NCBI GenBank assembly: GCA_964622075.1
Contig: CAZUMR010000059.1
Coordinates: 1-45,650 of the forward strand
DNA: 45,650 nucleotides
Reading direction: 5' to 3'
Source: WAPX01 sp964622075
GTDB lineage: Archaea > Halobacteriota > Archaeoglobi > Archaeoglobales > Archaeoglobaceae
Shown here: positions 23,647 through 32,391 of the stretch, in pieces
Position numbering within the stretch: position 1 is the stretch's first letter
How the letters are laid out: every line of letters starts with the position of its first letter
Notes under the pieces: model-generated
Seen by the model: only the letters and a program-made list of their open reading frames with translations
What the model was told of the DNA's origin: nothing
The model's database searches: none
Position numbers and translations under genes: made by a program

Positions 23647-25623
23647 ATGCCAGAAAGCAAAATTAAGAGGAAAACATCAATGAGTTCTGCAGATCTGAAG
23701 GCCTGTATTTTCGAGCTTCAATCCCTGACGGATTCAAGAGTAGAGAAAGTTTACCACCACATACCTGATGAGGTCAGGTTCAAGCTCAGGGGCAGGGAAG
23801 GGAGGAAGGATCTTGTAATTGAAGCGGGAAGAAGAATGCACGTAACAAGGTTTCCAAGAGAGGCTCCTCGCTTTCCTTCAAGCTTCGCAATGCTGATGAG
23901 AAAGCACCTTGAAAGTGCGAGAGTCGAATCAATAGAACAGTACGATTTCGACAGAGTTGCCATTATAACGTTTAAAGCGAGGAGAGGAGAGGAAGAAAAG
24001 AAGTACAGAGTTATAGCAGAGCTATTTTCAAAAGGTAACGTGATACTGTGTGAGGAAGATTTCAGAATAATAATGCCGCTAAAGACAGGAATATTCAGGG
24101 CGGGAGAAGTTTACAGATTTCCTGAGACAAGGATTACGCCGTACGATCTTAATGAGGAAAAGCTAACCGAAATATTCCAGAGCGACAGGGAGAGGGAGAG
24201 AGAAGTTGTCAGAACTCTGGCAATGAACGGGCTTGGAGGGCTCTATGCAGAAGAGGTTTGCCTGAGGGCTGGAATAGACAAGAAAAAGAAGTCTGGAGAG
24301 CTGAGCTTTGAGGAAGTAAGAAGAATTGCCATAGCAATAGAAGACGTTTTTGGAGATATAGAGAGAGGTAACTTCAGACCACACATAGTTCTGAAAGATG
24401 GCATTATGATTGACGTTCTTCCAACCGAGCTCAGGTATTACGAGGATTTCGAGAAGAAGTACTACGAATCCTTCAACGAGGCCTTAGATGAGTACTACAC
24501 AAAACTGATAGCAGAGGAGAGCGAAAAAGAGGAAAAAAATCCGGAAATTGAAAGACTGAAAGCAAGACTCGAAAAGCAGCTTGAAAAGCTCAGGGAGTTT
24601 GAAGAGGAGGCAGAGAGACTCAGGAAAACAGGTGATTACATATACGAAAACTGGAGCAAGCTTGAAAAAATTCATTCCGCTTTCCTCAAAGCAAGGGAGA
24701 GCAAGAGCTGGAAGGAGATAGAAGATGCTGTAAAAGGCTCAAAGCTGCGTGAAATTGTAAAGGAAATCCGAGGCAAGGACAGCTGTGTTGTTCTGAAAAT
24801 GGACGGGCTGGAGGTGGAGCTTTACCTCGATAAAACACTACCGCAAATAGCGGACATCTACTACGAGAGAGCGAAGAAAATCAAAAACAAGATAGAAGGT
24901 CTCAAAAAAGCGATAGAGAAGACAAAGGAGGACATGAAGAAGGCAGAGGAGCTTGAGGCCATGAGGATTGCAAAGAGCATGAGGGTTGTAAGAAAGAGGG
25001 AGTGGTACGAGCAGTTCAGGTGGTACATAACTTCAGACGGCTATCTTGTGATAGGTGGAAGAAACGCCAGAATGAACGAGGAGATAGTTTCAAAATACAT
25101 GGAAAGCAGGGATCTGTTCTTCCACACTCAAACCCCCGGTGCTCCTGCAGTTATTATGAAGAAAGGACAGGAGGCACCTGAAACAAGTATAGAGGAAGCT
25201 GCACAGTTTGCAGCCACATATTCAGCTCTCTGGAAAGAGGGGAAACACAGCGGTGAGGTGTATTACGTGAAACCCGAGCAGGTTAAAAGGGCTGCAAAAC
25301 ACGGAGAGTACCTCGCGAAAGGCAGTTTCTACATAGAAGGAAAGAGAAACTACATGACTGTGGAGCTCAGCTGTGGAGTTGGCGTTGAACTGTCAAAGCT
25401 GAGGCTTTTCGGAGGGCCGATGAGAGGTGTAAGAAAGTACTGTGACTATTACGTGGAGGTGGAGATAGGAGAGTACTCCCAGAATGAGGTGGCAGTAATG
25501 ATAGCAAAGAAGCTGATAGAGATGTCAGGCAATGATCACATAGTCAGGAGTATAGCCACGCCAGATGAGGTTGCAAAGTTCCTTCCTCCCGGAACTTCAA
25601 GAATAAAGGAAGTTACGGGATAA
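23647..25623 (+). CDS. rqcH: RqcH/NEMF (Rqc2)-family ribosome quality-control protein
   Basis: This is the archaeal homologue of Rqc2/RqcH, which binds split large ribosomal subunits carrying stalled nascent chains. The NFACT-N part (residues of about 10-220) includes the Asp-Arg pair in EQYDFDRVAIITF. The middle is a helix-hairpin plus long charged coiled coil (about 300-440). The NFACT-R domain (about 455-580) has YLVIGGRNARMNEEIVSKYM, FFHTQTPGAPAVI and EEAAQFAATYSALWKEGKHSGEVYYV. I start at the ATG at 23647, right after GAGGGGAAAG; an in-frame GTG at 23632 lies before that site. About 658 residues, normal for archaea. It converges on the ADP-ribosylglycohydrolase gene with a 3-nt gap. Confidence 0.92.
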   Translation: MPESKIKRKTSMSSADLKACIFELQSLTDSRVEKVYHHIPDEVRFKLRGREGRKDLVIEAGRRMHVTRFPREAPRFPSSFAMLMRKHLESARVESIEQYDFDRVAIITFKARRGEEEKKYRVIAELFSKGNVILCEEDFRIIMPLKTGIFRAGEVYRFPETRITPYDLNEEKLTEIFQSDREREREVVRTLAMNGLGGLYAEEVCLRAGIDKKKKSGELSFEEVRRIAIAIEDVFGDIERGNFRPHIVLKDGIMIDVLPTELRYYEDFEKKYYESFNEALDEYYTKLIAEESEKEEKNPEIERLKARLEKQLEKLREFEEEAERLRKTGDYIYENWSKLEKIHSAFLKARESKSWKEIEDAVKGSKLREIVKEIRGKDSCVVLKMDGLEVELYLDKTLPQIADIYYERAKKIKNKIEGLKKAIEKTKEDMKKAEELEAMRIAKSMRVVRKREWYEQFRWYITSDGYLVIGGRNARMNEEIVSKYMESRDLFFHTQTPGAPAVIMKKGQEAPETSIEEAAQFAATYSALWKEGKHSGEVYYVKPEQVKRAAKHGEYLAKGSFYIEGKRNYMTVELSCGVGVELSKLRLFGGPMRGVRKYCDYYVEVEIGEYSQNEVAVMIAKKLIEMSGNDHIVRSIATPDEVAKFLPPGTSRIKEVTG

Positions 25624-25626
25624 AAT

Positions 25627-26502
25627 CTATTTTATAAATTCATATACTCTTTCAAGTTTTTCTGCAATTCTTTTGACTCTCTCAAGCTCGCTCTCCTCAA
25701 CTTCCGGTTCTGGATAAACTTCCGGCTCAAATCCGCATGCAGCTTTTAACCCGCCTGCTATGGCTGCAATGCTGTCAGTATCTCCACCAAGTTCCACAGC
25801 CTTCCTCAAACAGTCTCCGAAGTCTTCAGAATATACAAAACACTGTATAGCTGCCGGAACGACGTCTGAAGCAAGAACAGTTCCTCTATATTCAAACTCA
25901 CCGGAAAACGCTCTTTCAACAAGGAGTGTCGTGTAAGCGTCGTAAGCCTTGACAGCTTCAACAACCGTATCTCTCATATCTTCAACGCTATCCCCGTTAA
26001 ACGCACACGCGTAAGTTAGAGCAGTTGCAACGCTCGAAGCTATGGCCTCCTTATCCCTGTGGGTTATCAGACTCTGAAGTACTGCATACTCCTCCACAAG
26101 GTTGAGATCAAAGGAATACAGAATACCCACTGGCATTACCCTCATAGCCGAACCGCAGGTGTTTGATTTAACTCCCGACTCTCTCCAAGACAGTCCTGCC
26201 CTCAGATTCTCAAGAGCTTTCGAGCTCGTTGGACCTATACGCCTTATCAGGCCAGCCTCATAGCACATTCTGAGCCTCTCGGCAAAGTCCTGAGGACTGA
26301 AGTATATTGTGTTTGATAGAGATTCTGCAAGCACGAGCATCTGAATTGTATCATCCGTCAGCTCTCCCGGCAGCTTTCCCTTCTTTTCAAAATACTTCAG
26401 CCTTCTTCTTGCCTCTTCAGCTGGAAAACCTTCGAAAGGTGAACCGAAAGCATCACCTATCGCAAATCCCATGAAAGTGCGAACGAAAGATGCATTAGAC
26501 AT
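25627..26502 (-). CDS. ADP-ribosylglycohydrolase-family protein
   Basis: This DraG/ARH-type hydrolase removes ADP-ribose from modified proteins or small molecules using two Mg ions. Metal-site motifs are visible: GAFIG-like GFAIGDAFGSPFEG at residues 12-25, ELTDDTIQM around 47-55 and GGDTDSIAAIAGGLKAA near the C-terminus. Length is 291. The target is unknown, because no nitrogenase genes or ADP-ribosyltransferase are in view. It is divergent from pyruvate kinase across a 217-nt AT-rich gap and convergent with rqcH. Confidence 0.88.
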   Translation of the reverse strand: MSNASFVRTFMGFAIGDAFGSPFEGFPAEEARRRLKYFEKKGKLPGELTDDTIQMLVLAESLSNTIYFSPQDFAERLRMCYEAGLIRRIGPTSSKALENLRAGLSWRESGVKSNTCGSAMRVMPVGILYSFDLNLVEEYAVLQSLITHRDKEAIASSVATALTYACAFNGDSVEDMRDTVVEAVKAYDAYTTLLVERAFSGEFEYRGTVLASDVVPAAIQCFVYSEDFGDCLRKAVELGGDTDSIAAIAGGLKAACGFEPEVYPEPEVEESELERVKRIAEKLERVYEFIK

Positions 26503-26605
26503 GTTCGGTAAGTGATAGTTGTAGAGTAATAAAATTTCTGTTCAGTTTGACTCTTTTTTGCACGATTTCAAGTAAATTTTTTCTTACATTTAAATAATTT
26601 TTAAA

Positions 26606-26623
26606 TTGAAATTTAAATTTCAA
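26606..26623. promoter_or_regulatory. 18-bp perfect palindrome upstream of pyk
   Basis: TTGAAATTTAAATTTCAA is self-complementary over its full length. It lies midway in the gap between the divergent ADP-ribosylglycohydrolase and pyruvate kinase genes. The surroundings are very AT-rich, so chance is possible. Confidence 0.35.
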
Positions 26624-26660
26624 CTAAGATTTTGGAAGTTTAAATTTTGGAAAACACATA

Positions 26661-26684
26661 ATCACCTAAAACATCTGATCACCT
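26661..26684. repeat. Direct repeat of ATCACCT upstream of pyk
   Basis: ATCACCT occurs at 26661-26667 and 26678-26684, 17 bp apart, with similar flanks (AAAACAT after one, GAAAGACAT after the other). The spacing of under two helical turns just upstream of the pyk promoter would suit a regulator, but no binding is known. Confidence 0.3.
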
Positions 26685-26719
26685 GAAAGACATAATAAGT
26701 GTGAGTTATATGTCTGCAC

Positions 26720-28138
26720 ATGAAGGGGCTGAGAGGAGAATTCAACAAACCAAAAACAAAAATAGTTGCAACGATAGGCCCTGCTTCTTCTAAAAAAACA
26801 GTACTCAGGAGAATTCTGAAGTATGCAAGCGTGGCAAGAGTGAACCTTGCTCATGGAAGTGGAGAGGAACACAGGAAAATGATCGAACTCGTAAGAGAGG
26901 TGTCGGAAAAAATAGAAAGAGATGTCAGCGTCATGGTCGATCTGCCGGGACCAAAAATAAGGCTCGGAAAGCTTGAGAAACCTGTCAACCTGAAGAGAGG
27001 AGAGAAAGTCGTTCTTTACGTGGGATCTGAAGCAAGAGATGAGAACGATGGAGATGAGGAAATAAGATTGCCGGTGGAGTACGAGGATTTTCCAAGAATT
27101 GTCAGAAAGGGAGGAGTGATATACCTCTGCGACGGAATGGTCAAGCTGAGGGTTGAGGATGTTGGAGAGAACGAAGTTTACTGCTATGTAGTTTGCGGAG
27201 GAACTGTAACCTCAAGAAGAGGTATAAACGTGCCCGGAAAGGTCAAGGTCCGGGTTCCGACTGAAGAGGATGTAAGACTGCTTGAAAACGTGAAGGATTT
27301 CATAGATGCTGTAGGAATTTCTTTTGTCAGCTGTGCTGAAGATGTGGAAAGGGTCAGAAAGCTTACGGATGCTTTTCTGATAGCAAAAATCGAGAGAGAT
27401 GTGGCTGTAAAGAATATAAACGAGATTCTGAATGCTGCAGATGGAATAATGGTGGCAAGAGGAGATCTGGGAGTGGAGATGCCAATAGAAGAGCTTGCAG
27501 TCATACAGAAGAGGCTGATAACAAAAGCAAACCTTGCTTCCAAGCCCGTCATAACGGCAACCCAGATGCTTGAGTCGATGATAGAGGATGTCAGACCGAC
27601 AAGGGCAGAGGTTACAGATGTTGCAAACGCCATACTCGACGGAAGTGACGCTTTGATGCTCTCAGAGGAGACGGCGATAGGAAAATACCCGGTTGAGGCT
27701 GTAGAAACAATGGCAAAAATTGCAAGATTTACCGAGAAGTTCAGGGATGAGCTGACAGAGAACAGAATTCTTGCGGAAATGAGGAAAAAATGCAAAGATT
27801 GTGTGGATGCAATAGCCCTTGCCATAGTTGAGGTCATGAACTGTCTGGATGTTGATTACATAGTCGCAAGAACGAGGAGCGGTAAGACTGCAAGGAGCAT
27901 ATCAAGGTTCAAACCGTCACAGTGGATTCTTGCATTTACAACAAGCAGAAAGGTTTGCAGGGAGCTCAACTTCTCTTACGGAGTCATACCGTTCGAGGTC
28001 AAAGATAGAAGTGATGTTGCAATAGCTGACTATCTGAAGGAAAGAAACGTGAGAGGAAGAGTCGTTATTACCGAGGAAGTCAGGCTCGACGAAAACGTTA
28101 GGGTCGGAACAAATGCGATAAAGGTGTTTGTTGTTTAA
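26720..28138 (+). CDS. pyk: Pyruvate kinase
   Basis: Pyruvate kinase converts phosphoenolpyruvate and ADP to pyruvate and ATP. TKIVATIGPASS opens the barrel. ARVNLAHGSGEEH is the ATP/K+ segment, and DLPGPKIRLG leads into the B domain (about residues 80-170). AKIERDVAVKNINEIL carries the phosphoryl-transfer Lys and Mg-binding Glu, and DGIMVARGDLGVEMP and TATQMLESMI complete the site. The C domain ends at 472. In the usual R-x-N-x-S-H-G motif the Ser that helps bind K+ is Ala (RVNLAHG), which may mean altered monovalent-cation dependence. The start ATG at 26720 has GTGTGAG upstream at a long spacing. Confidence 0.92.
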   Translation: MKGLRGEFNKPKTKIVATIGPASSKKTVLRRILKYASVARVNLAHGSGEEHRKMIELVREVSEKIERDVSVMVDLPGPKIRLGKLEKPVNLKRGEKVVLYVGSEARDENDGDEEIRLPVEYEDFPRIVRKGGVIYLCDGMVKLRVEDVGENEVYCYVVCGGTVTSRRGINVPGKVKVRVPTEEDVRLLENVKDFIDAVGISFVSCAEDVERVRKLTDAFLIAKIERDVAVKNINEILNAADGIMVARGDLGVEMPIEELAVIQKRLITKANLASKPVITATQMLESMIEDVRPTRAEVTDVANAILDGSDALMLSEETAIGKYPVEAVETMAKIARFTEKFRDELTENRILAEMRKKCKDCVDAIALAIVEVMNCLDVDYIVARTRSGKTARSISRFKPSQWILAFTTSRKVCRELNFSYGVIPFEVKDRSDVAIADYLKERNVRGRVVITEEVRLDENVRVGTNAIKVFVV

Positions 28139-28290
28139 TAAGTTTTTTTATAAGCTGTTTTAAGTTAATTTGGCAATTTAGTATTTTTAACTTTTCAACC
28201 ATTTCCAGCCAGCATTCTTTAATGTACAGCCATCAGGCCATAGCAAGTAAGAAGCGTCACCAAAATATAGGTGGAGAAACAATCATATTC

Positions 28291-29646
28291 ATGAAACTGC
28301 ACTTTTATGGAGCTGCAAGAACTGTGACAGGCTCCTGTTTTATGCTTGAAGGAAAAAGCAGAGTTCTCGTTGACTGCGGGATGTTTCAGGGGAGCGTTGA
28401 AAAGAGAAACTTCAGACCCTTTCCCTTCGACTGTGAGAGTGTTGACTGCCTTATTCTCACCCATGCCCACATAGACCACATAGGCCTGATTCCAAAGCTC
28501 GTAAAGTGTGGATTTAACGGGGAAATTTACTCTACAGGAGCTACCAAGGTAATTGCAGAGCACATGCTCTACGATTCGGCAAGGATACAGGAAGAGGAAG
28601 CAAGAACCATGACAAGAAAAAATCTCAGGAGAGGTAAACCACCCGTAAAGCCACTTTACACAGAAGAGGACGTGAAGGACTGTTTTAAATTAAAGTGGAA
28701 GGTTCTGTATCCTGACAGGGAGAGAAGTGTGCAGGAGTACACTGTTCTGGCAAGAGAGGCTGGACATGTCCTTGGCTCGGTTTTTCTTGAGGTTGAAGGT
28801 GAGAGTAAGGTTACGTTTTCAGGAGATCTTGGGGAGAAGCCAAAGCTGATAATAAGAGATCCTGAAATGCCTGACAGGACTGACTTTCTGCTTGTGGAAT
28901 CAACTTATGGTGATAGAAACCACGAAAGCGTTGAGAGGAGTATTGAGGAGTTGAAGGAGGCAATAAATACAACCCTCGCCATGGGCGGTAACGTTGTAAT
29001 ACCATCTTTTGCCCTTGAAAGAACTCAGGAAATTCTCTACATAATCCACAGGCTGTATGAAAGGGGAGAAATTCCGGAATGTCCCGTTTTTCTCGACAGT
29101 CCTCTTGCAATAGACATAACAGAGATATTCATGAGGCACAGAGAACTCTACAACAGAGAAGTTTACGAGGAGTCGAAAAGAGGGAATCCCTTCGTCGTGC
29201 CGGGATTGAAGTTCACAAGAAGTGTCGACGAGTCCAAGGAAATAAACGAAGTTAACGGCGCGATTATTATTGCCGGGAGCGGGATGTGCAACGGTGGGAG
29301 AATAAAGCATCACTTAAAGCACAACCTGTGGAGAAAGGAATCGAGCATAGTTTTCGTCGGATATCAGGTTAAGGGAACCCTTGGCAGAAGAATAATAGAT
29401 GGGGCGAGGAGAGTCAGGATATACGGAGAAGAGATAGCTGTAAAGGCGAGAATATACACAATAAACGGATTTTCAGCTCATGCCGGCAGAGACTTTCTTT
29501 CAAACTGGGCGGCAAAGTCTGGGGCGAAGAGAACGTTTATCGTGCATGGAGAGTTTGAAAAGAGTTCAAAACTTGCTGAGGTTTTGAGAAGTAGAGGGAT
29601 GAAAACCGAAATACCTGAATGGAAGAGCTGTGTTGAGCTCACATGA
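28291..29646 (+). CDS. Beta-CASP metallo-beta-lactamase-fold RNA nuclease (aCPSF2-like)
   Basis: This RNA-processing nuclease is related to eukaryotic CPSF-73/Ysh1. From the ATG at 28291 (MKLHFYGAARTVTGSCF) it has the zinc site THAHIDHIG (H58, H60, D62, H63), AGHVLGS and FSGDLG. The beta-CASP insert has VVIPSFALERTQEIL, and NGFSAHAGRDFL and FIVHGEFE supply the last ligands. No KH domains precede it, which separates it from aCPSF1, so I call it aCPSF2-like (about 451 residues). An open frame from 28222 would add 23 non-conserved residues and is not preferred. The downstream gene is RNase Z, 57 nt away. Confidence 0.87.
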   Translation: MKLHFYGAARTVTGSCFMLEGKSRVLVDCGMFQGSVEKRNFRPFPFDCESVDCLILTHAHIDHIGLIPKLVKCGFNGEIYSTGATKVIAEHMLYDSARIQEEEARTMTRKNLRRGKPPVKPLYTEEDVKDCFKLKWKVLYPDRERSVQEYTVLAREAGHVLGSVFLEVEGESKVTFSGDLGEKPKLIIRDPEMPDRTDFLLVESTYGDRNHESVERSIEELKEAINTTLAMGGNVVIPSFALERTQEILYIIHRLYERGEIPECPVFLDSPLAIDITEIFMRHRELYNREVYEESKRGNPFVVPGLKFTRSVDESKEINEVNGAIIIAGSGMCNGGRIKHHLKHNLWRKESSIVFVGYQVKGTLGRRIIDGARRVRIYGEEIAVKARIYTINGFSAHAGRDFLSNWAAKSGAKRTFIVHGEFEKSSKLAEVLRSRGMKTEIPEWKSCVELT

Positions 29647-29703
29647 TAAATCAGTTACGACTGATGCGGAAAGGCTTATCAAAAATCCAGAGAGTGGAGC
29701 TAC

Positions 29704-30612
29704 ATGCTTCTCAGAGTTACTTTCCTTGGTACATCCGGCTCAGTACCAAGTGTTGAAAGGAATTCATCGGCAATTTTCATCCAGTTCGGATCTCATAAGG
29801 TGCTGTTCGATTGCGGAGAGGGTACACAGAGGCAGATGATGATTGCCAAAACGGGATTCAAAATAGAGGCCATATTCATAACCCACCTCCATACCGATCA
29901 CTTCATCGGCGTTTTCGGCCTTCTTGAAACAATGTCTCTAAACGAGAGAAAGGAGAAGCTGACAGTTTATTCCCCCCATCCAGAGTTTCTGTCCTCGATA
30001 TTCAGAGCGTTCGGTTACGACGAGCTGAGTTTTCCGGTCGAGGTTAAGGAGCTGAAAGATGGGGAGAGTGTTAGATTCGGGAATTTCAGAATTGTCGCTT
30101 TCAGAACTGACCACATAGTAAAAAGTTATGGATATGCTCTTGTAGAGGACGAGAGGAGAGGAAAATTTGATAGAGAGAAGGCCGAAAAACTTGGATTAAA
30201 ACCCGGGCCTGTTTACGCAAAGCTTGCAAGGGGAGAGAGTGTTGTCGTAAATGGAAGGCTGATAACTCCGGACATGGTGATAGGAAGGAAAAGACCGGGC
30301 AGAAAGGTTGTCTATACCGGCGATACGAGACCGTGCGAGAGAGTTGTTGAGGTTGCAAAAAATGCAGACCTGCTGATACATGACGCTTCCTTTACCTCGG
30401 AACTTGAAGACTGGGCGAAAGAAACGAAACACTCAACAGCAAGAGAGGCTGCTGAGGTTGCAAAGAGGGCGGGTGTAAAAAAGCTGATACTAACGCACAT
30501 AAGTGCAAGGTACAAGGACGATACGCCTCTGCTTGAGGAGGCAAAAAGCGTCTTCGAAAATGTAGAGGTTGCAAGAGATTTTACCGTTATCGACGTACCC
30601 TATTCAGACTGA
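29704..30612 (+). CDS. rnz: Ribonuclease Z (tRNA 3'-processing endonuclease)
   Basis: RNase Z cleaves the 3' trailer from tRNA precursors. It is the short, homodimeric form (302 residues). The family start VTFLGTSGSVPSVERN is present. The zinc-binding HLHTDHF (H61, H63, D65, H66), TDHIVKSYGY, VYTGDTRPCE and LILTHISARY complete the active site. The flexible arm that binds tRNA spans KFDREKAEKLGLKPGPVYAKLARGE. The ATG at 29704 follows GTGGAG with 4 nt spacing. The beta-CASP gene upstream is on the same strand, so two RNA-maturation nucleases are probably co-transcribed. Confidence 0.93.
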   Translation: MLLRVTFLGTSGSVPSVERNSSAIFIQFGSHKVLFDCGEGTQRQMMIAKTGFKIEAIFITHLHTDHFIGVFGLLETMSLNERKEKLTVYSPHPEFLSSIFRAFGYDELSFPVEVKELKDGESVRFGNFRIVAFRTDHIVKSYGYALVEDERRGKFDREKAEKLGLKPGPVYAKLARGESVVVNGRLITPDMVIGRKRPGRKVVYTGDTRPCERVVEVAKNADLLIHDASFTSELEDWAKETKHSTAREAAEVAKRAGVKKLILTHISARYKDDTPLLEEAKSVFENVEVARDFTVIDVPYSD

Positions 30613-30656
30613 TTGGCTGATTGGCAATTTTGATTTTAATTTTGATTTTGGTAATT

Positions 30657-30693
30657 CATTTAAAAATCATTTAAAAATCATTCATTTAAAAAT
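30657..30693. repeat. Three copies of CATTTAAAAAT between rnz and the DUF505-like gene
   Basis: Exact 11-mers lie at 30657-30667, 30668-30678 and 30683-30693 in the AT-rich gap between two convergent genes. They probably only form part of T/A-rich terminators. Confidence 0.55.
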
Positions 30694-30727
30694 CTAACAA
30701 TAAAAAAACAAAATAAAAAACCAGAGT
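30690..30727 (-). terminator. T-rich terminator after the DUF505-like gene
   Basis: After the stop the minus strand has GTTTTTTATTTTGTTTTTTTATTG, with runs of six, four and seven T. Confidence 0.5.
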
Positions 30728-32359
30728 TCAGGAGTAAGCTTCCACAAGAGTCTTTCCTGCCTCCGTAACACTCTTCCTTCCAAGCAACCCGGTCGCCCTT
30801 AGTACTGTGAGAGCTTTCTTTATTTCGTCCTCACTCAGGCTGAGCTTCTTTTTAATGAAGTCCACCTCGTCCTGCTTGTAATTTCTTATTTCCGTGCTCT
30901 CTTTCCAGATTTTGTTAAACACGTCAAGGTTGTCGTGTATTACTTTAAGCACGTTAAATGTGGTCGGTGTTACTGCGAACTTCACAGATGTCAGGTTTGC
31001 CGTTTCCACAACCCTCTTCATTTTGTCCCCCATCGGCGTCAGTCCAATCATCCTGTTCTGCAGCTCAAAGACCCATCCCTTTGACTCGCACTCGCCCAGA
31101 GCCCTTATCGCATCTGAGACAAGAGACGAAAGCTCATCCCTGTGAATGTACCTCCTCGGTATCTTTGACAGTATCTCTATGTCGTATCTTGTCAGATACG
31201 GCTTTCTCTCTATCCCTCTCGTGAACGCAAGAACTTTCCTGCCCTTCTTTGTTATGCCGTTCTGCAGTATTCCTTCTTCCTTGGCCTTTCTGACCCATTC
31301 GTAAGTTGGAACGTCACCGCTAACGGGGAATGTCAGAGCTTTCACAGCATCGCTCGTAAATGCACCGTACTCCACTATCTCGCCCCACTCCGTAGTCCAG
31401 TACGTATCCTTGTTTTTCACAAACCTTCTTTCCACAAGTTCCTTCGACTCAAGAAGGTGAAGAATTGCACCCAGATCAGATACTCTGGCCCTCTTCTCTA
31501 TCTCACTGTAAGTTGGAAGTATGTCCGGTGTGTGCTGGTTTATCCTCTCCACCTCTTTTATCGCCCTTATAACCTCTATCTCGTCATCAAGTAAGTACAT
31601 TGGATAACAAAGTGGAGTTTTCACACCCATCGCATCGTAGGTATCCATGGCAGACTTTCCAAGCTCGGTAATTCCTCCGTTCCACATTCCCCTGTCTCTG
31701 AGGCTGTTGCTGCCAACTCCACTTTTCATCAAATTTATGTCCTCTTCCTCAAGAATTACAGGCACTTCGAAGTTCGTGTACTTGGCAACTTCCATCGCAA
31801 GCTCAGCTGCTCTTGTAAGGGCGTAGGCTTTTCCAGAAGTCCTCGGAGATATCAGAAGCATTCTCATTGCCTGCAATGCGTTTATCACATTTTCGCCAAC
31901 GCCCATCGTATCCCTGCAGGCAACAAGTTCCTCAATGTCTCCAACTGAAGGCAGTTTCCTGAGAAAGTCAACTATCTCCCTCGTGAGAAAGAGTCTTGGA
32001 TGCGTCTTTCCATAGATCTCAAGCAGCTTTTTCCCCGCTTCACTGACTCCATTCTCGTCTGCAAGCTGTCTCTCCATAAGGTACTCCTTCCACTCTTCTG
32101 GCAGATGTCCTGTTTCCAGAGCAAGCTGAAGCATCTTTATTACTTCGGTATCGGCGAAAATTTCCGGAAGTTTTTCCACGTCAAGTCTGCTCACAAGCTC
32201 AAGCATTTCCTTTCCGGCTTCCGTTAACTCCGGTTTCTCGAACTTCCTTGGCACACCTTCGAGATCCACCAGATTCAGTATGTAGAGCTCTATCAGCCTC
32301 TCCTGAGGTGCGTTTGAGAGATCTGCAAGAGCCTCAAGATGTTGCCTTTTCAAAAACAT
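30728..32359 (-). CDS. DUF505-like protein made of repeated helix-wing units
   Basis: This 543-residue soluble protein resembles the uncharacterised DUF505 family; the family name is from memory and tentative. No catalytic motif is seen. It contains a recurring unit ending in a wing-like T-E-x-G-K-x-L pattern: ELTEAGKEML (about 44), GVSEAGKKLL (104), YALTRAAELA (179), GITELGKSAM (229), YWTTEWGEIV (320), GITKKGRKVL (368), GLTPMGDKMK (439) and SVTEAGKTLV (530). Such endings are typical of winged-helix domains, so it may be an array of about eight. The ATG at 32359 has GGGGAGG 7 nt upstream. It follows two prefoldin-like genes on the same strand with short gaps, implying joint work. Confidence 0.72.
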   Translation of the reverse strand: MFLKRQHLEALADLSNAPQERLIELYILNLVDLEGVPRKFEKPELTEAGKEMLELVSRLDVEKLPEIFADTEVIKMLQLALETGHLPEEWKEYLMERQLADENGVSEAGKKLLEIYGKTHPRLFLTREIVDFLRKLPSVGDIEELVACRDTMGVGENVINALQAMRMLLISPRTSGKAYALTRAAELAMEVAKYTNFEVPVILEEEDINLMKSGVGSNSLRDRGMWNGGITELGKSAMDTYDAMGVKTPLCYPMYLLDDEIEVIRAIKEVERINQHTPDILPTYSEIEKRARVSDLGAILHLLESKELVERRFVKNKDTYWTTEWGEIVEYGAFTSDAVKALTFPVSGDVPTYEWVRKAKEEGILQNGITKKGRKVLAFTRGIERKPYLTRYDIEILSKIPRRYIHRDELSSLVSDAIRALGECESKGWVFELQNRMIGLTPMGDKMKRVVETANLTSVKFAVTPTTFNVLKVIHDNLDVFNKIWKESTEIRNYKQDEVDFIKKKLSLSEDEIKKALTVLRATGLLGRKSVTEAGKTLVEAYS

Positions 32360-32391
32360 TTGAAATCCTCCCCAATAACCAGATGACCAAA

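Noticed and set aside
27184..27837. 217-residue minus-strand frame in pyruvate kinase
   Set aside because: Ser/Thr/Phe-rich shadow of the real pyk gene, which has every active-site motif.
30657..30693. Three CATTTAAAAAT copies considered as a CRISPR-like or origin repeat
   Set aside because: The copies are only 11 bp, adjacent, without unique spacers and lie in an AT-rich terminator zone between convergent genes.
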